DNA of 36,859 nucleotides, taken from Pseudohongiella sp. (GTDB taxonomy: Bacteria; Pseudomonadota; Gammaproteobacteria; Pseudomonadales; Pseudohongiellaceae). Below the pieces are notes generated by a model, which worked only from the letters and a program-made list of their open reading frames with translations, did no database searches and had not been told where the DNA came from. Shown one piece after another: positions 16,244-28,200 of this stretch (within the stretch, counting starts at the first letter, position 1; each line of letters begins with the position of its first letter). Where the stretch lies: assembly GCA_013204155.1 (NCBI GenBank), contig JABMOK010000086.1, positions 1 to 36,859 of the forward strand. The letters are read 5' to 3'. Both the position numbers and the translations under genes were made by a program.

Positions 16244-19200
16244 TCAGAACAACAACCCAGCGCTTGCTTGATCTGACACGCCAGTTAGCTCAATAGCAGT
16301 GCCCAGCGCCTCGGGTGATGCGAATAACACACCGATGTCCACATAGCCAGCCGCGACCAAGCCCAGGTTACCTGCTGTTTCGACGCCCATGATCTGTGTA
16401 ATTCCCTCTGAGTTCATGAACAGATGCACATCAAAGGCGCCCTGACCGGCTTGCGGCACATAGCCCAGTTCAATTTCTTCGCTGGGGATATAACACGCAT
16501 AAGGTGGTTCGGTCCCTTCCGGAGCATAGAAATAATCACCAGTAATGGTGTTTACCCAGGCTTTCAGTGGCAGAGATCCCGGTTTTTGAGCCTCAAAGGA
16601 ATAAAATTCGATGCGTGCATCATCATTTATCGATTTATCATTGGCATTGTCCAGCAACCCTGTGAGCCAGTGATCATCCTGTTCAAGCAGGGCGGCAAAT
16701 ACTGGCTTGGCTTCCGGCACATCAGTTACATTGACGGTAGTAATAACCTGCGCTTCATTTCCGGCAGCATCAAGTGCGCTGACGACCAAATGATACTGAT
16801 TATCCTTGTCCTTATCTCCCGGCTTTTCAAAATCCGGGCTCACAGCAAAGCTCAGCAGTCCGTCCGCAGAAAGGGTGAACAAGTCGGCATCATCGCCATC
16901 GACTATCTGCCACAGTGTCGGCTCATCGCTGGCAAACTGAGTGACCAAGCTGGTATTTTCTACTACCGCTTTGTCCAGAGACTCGACTTTCTGCTGTTCA
17001 ACAGTGATCTCGGGCGGCGCAAAATCCGGCAAGGCCACCGGCAACCCGGGGTCAGTAATTCGCCCTACGGTAAAATCCACATCACCGAAAACATTGTCGG
17101 TCAGGATTATCTCGATCTGAGTGATTATGCCGTTTTTGACGATGAAACGCGCACCATCAGCGCCGGGTTCGCGACTCATGAAGTCGTACCAGCCTGCCTG
17201 TTCTGATGACAGAAGAATTACGCCATCAAAGGTGGTCAGTTCGATGCCGGCATCCACAGCGCTCTGAATTGTTTCTGCTGAAATATATTTCATATAGCTG
17301 TCAAATTTGCCATCACGCAGACCAGCAGCCGAAATATCGATAGTCACGCGCGTCTGCAGGCCGGCTCGCTCGGTATCGATATCGATCAGTCCCAAGCTCT
17401 GTAGGGGTTCAATAGAAAATGCCAGCGGATCCCAGGGCAGCACAAATTCTTCCAGGCCGGCTTTTCCCAGAGAGCCAGAGCCTTCACCCGCAAATGACAA
17501 CACATCGATACCAATCAGCTGGGCAATGGGTGAAGGTACTTCGCTTGCACTGTCCTCATGGACAATAATGGAAATCACAGAATCCTTTGAAACCTGATCG
17601 AACTGTCCAGAGATGGCGGCCGTAAAGTTCTGCTGTTTGTTCCAGGCAAGGGTTGATACTGAGTTTTGGGCGGAATCGTCCACACCGTCGTTGTTGAGGT
17701 CTTTATTACCACCTGTCAGTTTCTGTGCCAGTTCGTCTTCTGTTGCGCTCGGCACTCCGTCGCGATCAAGTAAATCCCTGACTTCAAAGGTAAGATTGAG
17801 ATTGCCGCCCTTGCCACCTGGATCGCGAACGGTAGTTGGGAAAACATCCAGCACGGCAATCTCTGAAGGGATATAGGTATAGGCGCCATCAATAATGTTG
17901 AGGGTAAGAGTCGAGCCAGAGGCCGCAGTGAAGACAATTATATTGTTGACGACAGTGCCACCGGCAATACCGAAAACAGCGGGCTCGCCATCTGAGTCAT
18001 ACCAGTTTTGGGGTGGCTGTGTGAACTGCAAACTAGTCAGATCCACTCTGTTCTGGTCAATCACTGCCAGCCTGCCTGTCATACCTCCGTCCGGCAGCAA
18101 GGCCCTGGCGCTGACATTATCCTGAATCTCAGGTGTGCTATCGACGGTGAGGGCATTGGAATCAAAACTTTCATTCCCTGCTTCATCAACCTGCCTGACA
18201 ACATAGTCACCAACCTCCAGACGAATACCCCTGGCATCTATTTGATACTGACCGTCTGCAGCTTCGGTTACCGTGTAACCAGATACCGGAATCAACTCGC
18301 CACCAGCTGTGTAAAGGCGAATTTGGTGATTAGGTGCTCCCGTAACAATGATGACCTGAGTTGTATCTCCGGTAAGCAAATCGAAAGGTGTCGGGTCAGT
18401 TGGTGTTTCGGTGACATCCGTAATAAGCAGCGGGTTCGGACGTAGGTCGTTATCTTCTATAATACCGGCAGCCTCAACTCCACCTATCGTCAGCAACAGA
18501 GTTTCTTCTGCCTTTTCTACCAGCAGGTCATCAATCGTCGGAATATTTACTGAAAACTCAGTAACCCCGGCTGGGACCGTGAGAATCCCCAGCGCACTGT
18601 CATAGCTTACGCCGTTGGTAAATTGCGGAGTGTTGAAATCCTCGGCAGAAGCGTCTCCGCCGAAGCTCAGCGAATAATTTTGCACAAGTGCCGAAGCCGC
18701 ATTGAGGACAACCTGATAGGACAGCGTGCCGCCTTCTTCTGTCCTTCCTGTGCTTACACTCTTAACTGACAGAGCTTCATTGTCCTTGTTGGTAACAGTC
18801 ACTGTTTGGAGGGGAATTCCAGCACCGCTGTAACTGCTGTCATTCGAACTGGAAGCAACATTGATGGAATACTGGATATCGCCATCGGCTAAATCATCAT
18901 CCAGACCAGTTACTGTCACCGTTTTTGGCTGCTGCCAGTCTGAAGCGGTAAACTGCAGAGCCGTAGTACTCAGGCTTCCTTCTGTAGCATCCACACCGGA
19001 AAAACTAACGGTTACATCACTGGTCGGTTCACTTAGCAGGCTGACAGTGAAACTGCCCGTAGCACCTAATTCTGATGTCTGTACAGCAACAGCTGACACC
19101 AGTAATCCGCCGGAGTCGTTGTCTGTAATGCTCACCGTTCCACTGGCTTTGCTGACTGTCACCGCCTTTCCGGAACTATCAGTCACATTGCTCAGAGCAA

Positions 19201-22200
19201 CATTAATCGTTTCCGTGGCTTCGATTAGCTTATCATCAGTGATTTTTATTCTGATAGATTTGCTGGTTTCGCCTGGCAAGAAAGTCAGGGCTCCGCTCAG
19301 TGCTGAGTAATCCTTGCCGGCCACTGCAGTGGAATCTGCTGTCGAATAATTTAACGTGGTGGTACCGCCACTTGCTCCTTCACGGGTCACAATCAGCAAA
19401 GCGGTGCCGTCAGCCTCGCTGACACTGACATCGCTAATGGAGAGTTTGATTGCCTGTTCATTATCGGTAATCGAAACCTGGGCTGATGTTTGATTCAGTT
19501 TTACGGTAGCGCTTTTGGAATCTGAGGCATCACTCAGGACTACCTTGAAATTTTCGGTATCTTCTGCCAGCTTGTCATCTGTGATTGGTACACTGATGGT
19601 TTTACTGGTTTCACCGGCGGCAAAGGTCAAGGTTCCACTGACAGCGGTATAGTCGCTGCCAGCCTTCGCACTGCCGTCTTGTGTCGCATATTGCACAGCA
19701 GTAATGCCGGCTGTTCCGCCACTTCGAGTCACTGTCAATACGGCATTTCCTGCATCTTCACCGACAGTGATATCGCTGACAGAAAGAACCGGGGCAAGAT
19801 TCTTATCCGCACTGATGGTGCCGGTGCCGCTGTTATCAGTAATGGACTCACTGCTGCTGCTGGCATCGGCAATGTTGCTCAATCCTACCGTGAAGGCTTC
19901 ACTGTCTTCACTGACCGTATCGGCGGTGATGCTAACGCTGATGGTCTTGCTGGTCTCGCCCGGGGCAAAAGTTAATGAACCGCTCTTCGCTGTGTAGTCG
20001 CTTCCGGCAAGGGCGGTGCCGTTCGCCGTTGCATAGTCGACAGTAGTCGTGCCACCAGTGCTGCCACTGCGTGTGACAGTAAATGTAAGCGTGCCAGAAC
20101 CTTCAGCGCCGCTGGCATCACTAATACTGAGCGTGGGCGCGGCCTCGTTGTCGGTGTTGGTGACATCGATGGTGCCGGTACGGGCATTGGCGCCGCCGTA
20201 GTTGGCGTCAGTGGAACTGGACGTCGCCGTCAAGGTGTAGGCGATGTCGCCATCATCGAGCGTGTCGTCGGCACCGGTGATGGTAATGCTCTGGGCCGTA
20301 TTCCAGTTGCTGCTGGTAAAGGTCAGTGTGGATGTACTCAGGCTACCCTCGGTGCTGTCGAGACCGGCCACCGTGACGGTGACATCGGCGCTCGGCTTGC
20401 TGTTGAGCTCGACGCTGAAGCTGGTGTCAGTGCCGGTCTCGCTGGTGCTGAGAGTGGTGCCGGTAATAGTCAGCCCCCCATTAACAATGTCATTGTCGCT
20501 GATGGTAGCGGTGCCGCTGTTATCGCTAATGGACTCGGCGCTACTGCTGGCGTCGGCGATATTGCTGAGGCCAACGGTGAAGGCTTCACTGCTTTCTACA
20601 GCGGTGTCGTCGGTAATGGAAACAGCGATGGTCTTGCTGGTCTCGCCCGGAGCAAAACTGAGTGAACCGCTTTTGGCAGTGTAATCGCTGCCGGCAAGGG
20701 CAGTGCCGTTGGCCGTTGCATAGTCGACAGTCGTCGTGCCGCCAGTGGCGCCACTGCGAGTGACGGTGAAGGTAAAAGTACCCGCGCCTTCGCCGCCGCT
20801 GACATCGCTAATGGCGAGTGTGGGCGCGGCATCGTCGTCGCTGTTAGTGACAGCGACCGTGCCGGTGCGGGCATTGCCACCGTTGTAGTTGCCGTCAGTG
20901 GAACTGGACGTCGCGGTCAAGGTGTAGGCGATGTCACCATCATCGAGCGTGTCGTTAGCACCGGTGACGGTGACCGTCTGCGCTGAATTCCAGTTGGCAT
21001 TGGTAAAGGTCAGCGTGGTTTTGTCCAGGCTACCTTCAGTGGCATCCAGGCCGGTCACCGTGACGGTAACATCACCGCTCGGCTGGCTGTTGAGTTTGAC
21101 GGTGAAGCTGGCGTTGGTGCCAGTCTCACTGGTGGTGAGAGTGGTGCCGGTAAGAGTCAGCCCGGCACTGTCATTGTCGCTGATGGTGCCGGCGCCGCTG
21201 TTATCAGTAATGGATTCGGCGCTACTGCTGGCGTCGGCGATATTGCTGAGGCCAACGGTAAAGGCTTCGCTGCTTTCCACCGCGGTGTCGTCGGTGACGG
21301 AAACGGCGATGGTCTTGCTGGTCTCACCTGGCGCAAAGCTGAGTGAACCACTTTTCGCTGTGTAATCGCTGCCGGAAAGGGCAGTGCCGTTGGCCGTTGC
21401 ATAGTTGACAGTGGTGGTGCCACCAGTGGCACCACTGCGCGTTACCGTGAAGGTAAAATCCCCCGCGCCTTCGCTGGCGCTGACATCGCTGATGGCGAGG
21501 GTGGGCGCGGCATCGTCGTCGGTGTTGGTAACAGCGACCGTGCCGGTACGGGGAGTGGTGCCGTAGTTGCTATCAGTGGAACTGGACGTTGCGGTCAAAG
21601 TGTAGGCGATGTCACCATCGTCGAGGGTGTCGTTGACACCGGTGACGGTGACCGTCTGCGCTGAATTCCAGTTGGCATTGGTGAAGGTCAGCGTGGTTTT
21701 GTCCAGGCTACCTTCGGTGGCATCCAGACCAGTCATCGTGACGGTAACATCGGCGCTAGGCTGGCTGTTGAGTTTTACGGTGAAGCTGGCCTGAGTGGCG
21801 GTCTCGCTGGTGGTGAGGGTGGTGCCAGTTAGTGTCAGACCATGGCTAGCATTATCGTTGTCGGCAGTACCCGTGCTGGGCGTCTCGGTAGTATTGCCCA
21901 CCAGGAATACATTGCTACTGCTGCCGTCATCCTTGATGGTGGCGGTTCCGGTAGCCGTACCGGTATTAGTTACGCTTCCGGTAATTGTTCCGGTGGAGAG
22001 CGTAAAAGTTTCGCTTGTTTCCAGCGTTGTATCATTGGTGATGGCGGTGCGCAGCAATACACTGGTGCTGGCAGCGGCAATGCTGACACCACTGGCAGCA
22101 CTGACCCAGTTACTGCCATTGTAATATTCTATGGCAGCGCCCGAAGGCGTATTGCCAGTGTCAGTGCCCACCGTTGCCGTACCGTTTGCCAGTGACGGCG

Positions 22201-25200
22201 TAAAACTGATTGCTGCCGTGCTGGCATTCGACAGACTGAGTTTGAATACGGCGTAAGGTGAAGCCTCGCTGACAGTGATGTTGTTGATACTGAGGGTCGG
22301 CTTGTCATTATCGGCAGTCGCCGCTGTTGGCGTGGCGGTAGTATTGCCCACCAGAAACACATTGGTACTGCTGCCGTCATCCTTGATGGTTCCGGTTCCG
22401 GTAGCGGCACCGGTGTTGGTTACGGTTCCGGTAATGGTTCCGGTGGAGAGCGTAAAGGTTTCACTGGTTTCCAGGGTTGTATCATTGGTGATGGCGGTGC
22501 GCAGCAATACGCTGGTGCTGGCAGCTGCAATGCTGACACCACTGGCAGCTGATACCCAGGCGCTGCCATTGTAGTATTCAATCACGGCGGTCGACGGCGT
22601 ATTGCCGGTATCGGTACCGACCGTCGCCGTCCCATTTGCTAGTGACGGCGTGAAACTGATTGCGGCCGTGCTGGCATTCGACAGGCTGGCGGTGAAAACA
22701 GCATAGGCTGATGATTCACTGACGGTTACGCTGCTAACGCTGACGGTCGGCTTGTCATTATCCAGACTACTTGTGGTGGCGTTTGCTGTGCCGCTGGTGA
22801 TCGTGCTGTCGTAGCGGGAGCCGGTGCCATCATCAATGATGGTTGCCTGCGCCGCCGCAGAAAGGGGAGAAGTGCCGCCGGCAGACAGCGTGGCTGTATT
22901 GGTGAAAGTTTCGGCACCCTCGTAAGTTGTGTCAGCTTCTGAACTGATCGCTACCCTGACATGAACCACGCTAGTGCCGCTGCCCAAAGTCCCTGGGGCA
23001 ACCGGGGTGTCATTGGCGCTGTAGGTAGTCCAGTTCGTGCCGCCATCGACAGTGAAGGCATAAGTGAAGCCGCTGGTGGTCGCTTGAGGTGAACCACTGC
23101 CGGCCAGTCCCAAGGTTAACGCAGAGCCCGAGGTGGCCGTGACTGCAAACATGGAATAAAGAGATGCTTCATTGACCGGTGTGGACGCGGTGATGGCAAT
23201 GGAAAGATCGTTGTCCAAACCGCTGGACGAGGTGACGGCATCACTACCTGATACGCTACCGTTGTAAACCAGTCCAGTGCCATCATCAAAAATAGTGGCG
23301 GTTCCTGTGTAACTGACACCGCCACCGTTGGTGGCTTTCAGACCAAAGGTTTCCGGCCCCTCGTAGGTCGCATCATCGGCGACTGTTGAGCGAACCAGCA
23401 AGGCTCCACCGGTCGGTAGTGTTGTTGAAGTACTGTAGGCACCCCAGCTGCTGCCACCCCAGACCTCCAGGGAAGTGCCGTAATCTGTAGTGGCTGTGGC
23501 CGATCCTGCGACCTGCGCCAATGTAACTACCTGACCCGCGACGCCCTGCACCTTGAACACCGCATGACTGGAGTTCTCGTTGACGGAAATATTGTTAATG
23601 GTCAGCGCACGGTCATCATCCAGCGTGGTGGGATAACCGGTATCACCGCTGCCACTCGCCGTAAAAGTAGTATTCGCGGCCAGAAAGACCACACCATCGC
23701 CGGTATCCACGATCGTGCTGACAGCGGGCGTACTGCCGGTGCCAGCCTTATTTGTTGCCGTCAGGGTAAAGGTTTCATCTGGCTCATCGGCATTGTCATT
23801 GAGCACCGGCACGCGTACCAACATGGTGGTGCCACCGGAAGGAATGCTTACCAGGCCTCCGCTATAAGTAGTCCAGGCACTGCCGTTGTAGTACTGCATA
23901 TTAGGCAGAAAGTCGGTTCCGCTACTGGCATCGGTATCACCGGTGCTGGCAGTGCTGCCCAAGCTCAAACTGACTTTCTGGCTGGCCACCCCGGTGACTT
24001 GAAACAGGGCATAGGGAGAGGCTTCGTTGACTGTTGTGCCGGTAACACTCAGGCTGCGGTTATCGGCAGTAACGGTGATGTCAAATGTATCGGTGTCGGT
24101 AAGAGAGCCGTCCGTTGAAACAATTTTTAGTGTATCGGTACCATTGAAATCAGTGGCGCCGGTATAGCTAAGTGTGCCCAGTGCTGTAGTGATAGCCGCC
24201 GGTGAACCGGTAATTGTCACGGTTGCAGTGCCGCTATTGGAGATTCCGGCAGCGCCACCATTCTGGGTGACCACCATAGTGCCGTTAAGCACTGTCAGTG
24301 TCACAGTCAGGGAAGTACTGTCAACATCGGCAACGCTGACACCACTGATACTGACTGTACCGGCTTCAGCGACAGTCTGCGTACCCGGCACGGTATTGAC
24401 CGGGGCATCATTGGCGCCATTGACGGTAACAGTAAGAGTTGAACTAGCGGTCGCCGCTGCAGTGTCCTTCACGGTGTAATTGAAGCTTTCTGAAACCGAC
24501 CCGCCCAGTGCCAGTGCCTGCACCGTGGTGTTGCTGTTGTCGACGGTGTAGGTGTAGCTGCCGTTCGTGCCTACCGTGAGCGTGCCGTAAGTTCCGCTGA
24601 GGGCAGTGCTGCCATCGACGCTGCCAGTACTGCCACCACTGGTACTGAAGGCGCTGACACTCTTGCCGTCACCGGTGTCGACGTCAGTGTCATTGCTGAG
24701 CAGGTTACCGCTCGGGTTGCTGCCAAGCGCGGCGTTGGCGATGCCGCCGGCCTCGTAGGCACTTGCCGTGTCTGCAACTGCGATGGGCGTGTCATTGCCA
24801 CCCTGAATGGTAATCGTCAGCGTGGTGACGGCTTCTTTCGCCGAGGTGCTGTTGATAATACGGTAGGTAAAGGTTTCTGTCAGTGTATCGCTGCTGGTGC
24901 GCAGTGCATTGACAGTGGTGTTGCCGTTAGTGACGGCATAGCTGTAGCTGCCGTCGCTGCTGATTGTCAGTGTGCCGTAGTTGCCGATGATCTCGGTATT
25001 GGTTGACACCGTGGCTTCCGAGCCACCGCTGAGCGCGGCCTTGGTGACGGTCAGGGTGCCGGTGCCGGAGGGTGTGGTATCGGCGCCGGGGGAGGTGGTC
25101 AGTACGTTGCCGGTTGGGTCGGTGCCGGCGGTGGCATTGCTGATGCCGCCAGCCTCCACAGCGGTCGCCACATCGGCATTGGCGTCGGGATCGTTCGTGC

Positions 25201-28200
25201 CCGAGCCCTGCACATTGATGGCCAGCACAGCAGTGTCTTCAGCGCTACTGGCATCAGTTAGGCGATAGGTGAAGCTGTCAGTACCACTCCCGCCTTCGCT
25301 GAGGTCGACGTTGTTGGCTTTCGGTGTATAGGTATAGGCGCCATCGGCAGCTAGTACGAGGCTGCCATAACGGCCGGTAAGCGTGGTGCCAACTGTGGCA
25401 GTGAAAGTCAGCGCGGCGCCGTTGGTGGCGGTGACAACAGCACTTAATGTCAGTGTCGGATTGCCGGAGCCGTCATAGGCTATCGATTCAATCGTAGTGC
25501 CACTGGGTATGCCGGTACCTGTCACACTCATGCCAGCCGCCACGGTGCCGGAGATCGAGGTGAGCGTCGAGGTTGAGTTGCCAGTGGCGCTGGATGACGA
25601 CACGGTTGCTGTTTTGGTGTTGCCGCCGCCGCCATTAGTATTCGCGGTGGAAGAATTGAAGCCGATGATCCTGGCGTTCAACGTCGAAATGCTTATATTG
25701 CCATTGGCATCGTAATATTTCGCTTGTGTGTCACTCAGGACAAATTCGTAACTACCACTACCGAGGTCAGTTTTGGTAACGACAGTGATGTGGGCACCAG
25801 CGGTATTGAGGAGAGCGCGGAAGTCATTAGTACCCACGTCGACGTACAGGTAATCTCCCGTGCCGACAGGTGACAGCGTCGACGCAGCGCTGAAGACAAG
25901 CTTGGACGAAACGTTGGCACTGGCGACTACGTTGGCACTGGCGGAACCACTCAGACCGGCGACTGTTTTAGTCTCGCTGTTGGCGGTCGAATCCGCATCG
26001 GTGTCGTTGCTTAGGACATTGCCTGTGGCCTTGTAGCCGGTGATGTCAGTACTGAGGTACTGGTCGGCGGTGGTGGCGACGATCGATTCCTTCGCCACGT
26101 TGCTGTCATTGATTGCATCCGGGGTATCGTTGGCACCCTGGACAGTGACGGTAAGCGTGCTGCTGGACTTCAGTCCGGCAGTATCTTTCATGGTGTAATT
26201 AAAGGTATCGGTCAGGGTATTGGCGCTGGTTCTGAGCGCCTCAACGGCAGTATTGGCATTATTGACGGTATAGGTATAGCTGCCATCAGTGCTGATGACC
26301 AGTGTGCCGTATACACCGGTAATGGACGTGTTAGTGGCAACTGTGGTGTCAGACGCTGCAGCGCTCTTGGCGCTTAGAACAGTCTTGCCGTCACTGGAAT
26401 CCGGATCTGTATCATTGCTCAGCACATTACCGGTAGGGTTGGTGCCGGCTGTCGCGTTAGCGGCACCGCCTGCTTCGGTGGCATTGACTGTATCGACAAC
26501 CGCAGTCGGCGCACTGTTCACCGAACTGACATTAAGAGTGATGGTATTGGCGCTTGCATCGAGATTCACACCACTGTTCGTTGTACCGCCGTTATCACGC
26601 ACCTGGAAGGTGAAATTGGCATAGCTGGCGCCACTGGCATCAGTAACTGGTGTAAAAGTGAGCTTGCTGATATCTGCCGCGGTAATTACCTGATCAACCG
26701 AAACGTTCGCGCCGTTCAGCTTCAGTGTGCCTGCTCCGGGAAGGGTCTTGATAATGACCGCATCCAGGGCATTGGCCGGGCTGTCATTACTGTCAGTCAT
26801 GCCAAAATCGGCGGCACTGAAGGTATAGGCCTGGTTTTCAGCGGAAGTAATGGTCTTGTCAGCACCAGCAGGTGCATCATTTACTGCGGTAAGACTGATG
26901 CTTAGATTGCCGTTACTGGTCAGGCTGCCATCGCTGACCACATAGGTGATGCCGGGAACAGGGCCGGCATAATTGGCAACCGGCGTAAAGCTGTAAGAGC
27001 CATCGGCATTCAGTGTGAATGAGCCAACCCCGGTGATAGTGTAAGCCGAACCCAGTGTCCCGGCGCTGCCATCCACCTTGAAAGAGCTTACGCTTAGCGT
27101 ATCGCCGTTGGCATCCGTATCATTGCTGAGCACATTGCCGGTCTGGTTAGAGCTGTCTTCCAGAAAGGTGGCGCTGTCATTGACAGCCAGCGGGGCGTTA
27201 TTAACCGGTTTGACCGCATTCAGTGTGGTATCTATACGGTCTGATGAAGATCCGACAGTCTTCAGTGAGCCGGTAGCCGCCAGACCATCAAAGTAAGTCT
27301 GGTCGACAACCAGCACAAAGCCGCTGTTGTCAGCAGCATTGCCGTCGCCATCTTTGTTACCGTCGGCGGTGGCGGTGCTCAAATCCGTGAAGTTGGCGTC
27401 TTTCCAGAAATAGAAACCCTTGACCTTGCCCTGGGATTTGATCGGGCGACTAATCCAGCCGTAATGATCGGTACCGTTGATAGTCAGCTTGACGACCACG
27501 TCGATGCCGGAAAATTTCACTCCGTTGGAACCGTCGGTGACAGTGGCGCTTCCTAGCGAGGAGGTGTTGAAGTCGATGCTGTTCTGTTCTCTGCTCGCCG
27601 GAGTCGTCGCGGTGTTGACCGCGTAGGCATTAACGAATTTCATTGCGCTCAGTTGCGAGCGCCAGGACTGTGCTTGTTCGTATTGGAACGGGAAGTCCAA
27701 CGGTTTGGCAGCTTGCAGCCGTGCAACAGAAGTTGCACCTGTATGGACACGCGACAATTGCCAAGAGGCGGCATCGTTCACCCAGCCGAGGAAATCCGGG
27801 GTGGCGTGAATTTCGGCGCCGGTCAGGCGGGCAAACTCATCCACTAATTCCGTGTTGGCGCCTGCCTCACAGATCCAAAGTGCAATGCGGGCAAGTTTCC
27901 ACTGTGCCAGCAGGCTGGCGGACTCGCGCAAGCGCTTGGCATCCACCCAGTGTCCGCCCAGCATGAAGCCGCCAGCATGGCCATGGGCAACCAGATGCAG
28001 AGTGTCTATCGGGCGGTCTTGCAGGGCGTTGCTAATGGCCAGCAATGGCTCGCTGACGCCATCCAGCAACAAGGTGGGCAGCGACGAACCGTGCAGCAAT
28101 TCGCGGATATCCGCGGCCACCCCATCGGCAATGATCAGTTCCTTGCGGGCAGAATCGGAGAGAGTTAGATTCTGAATCGGAAAGTTGGAGGTTTTAATTG

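Noticed and set aside
16424-17206. 260-codon open frame on + opposite the giant gene
   Set aside because: It lies fully antisense to the clear coding sequence of the giant protein, has no ribosome binding site and no domain-like sequence. Many such frames occur opposite this gene because of its codon bias.
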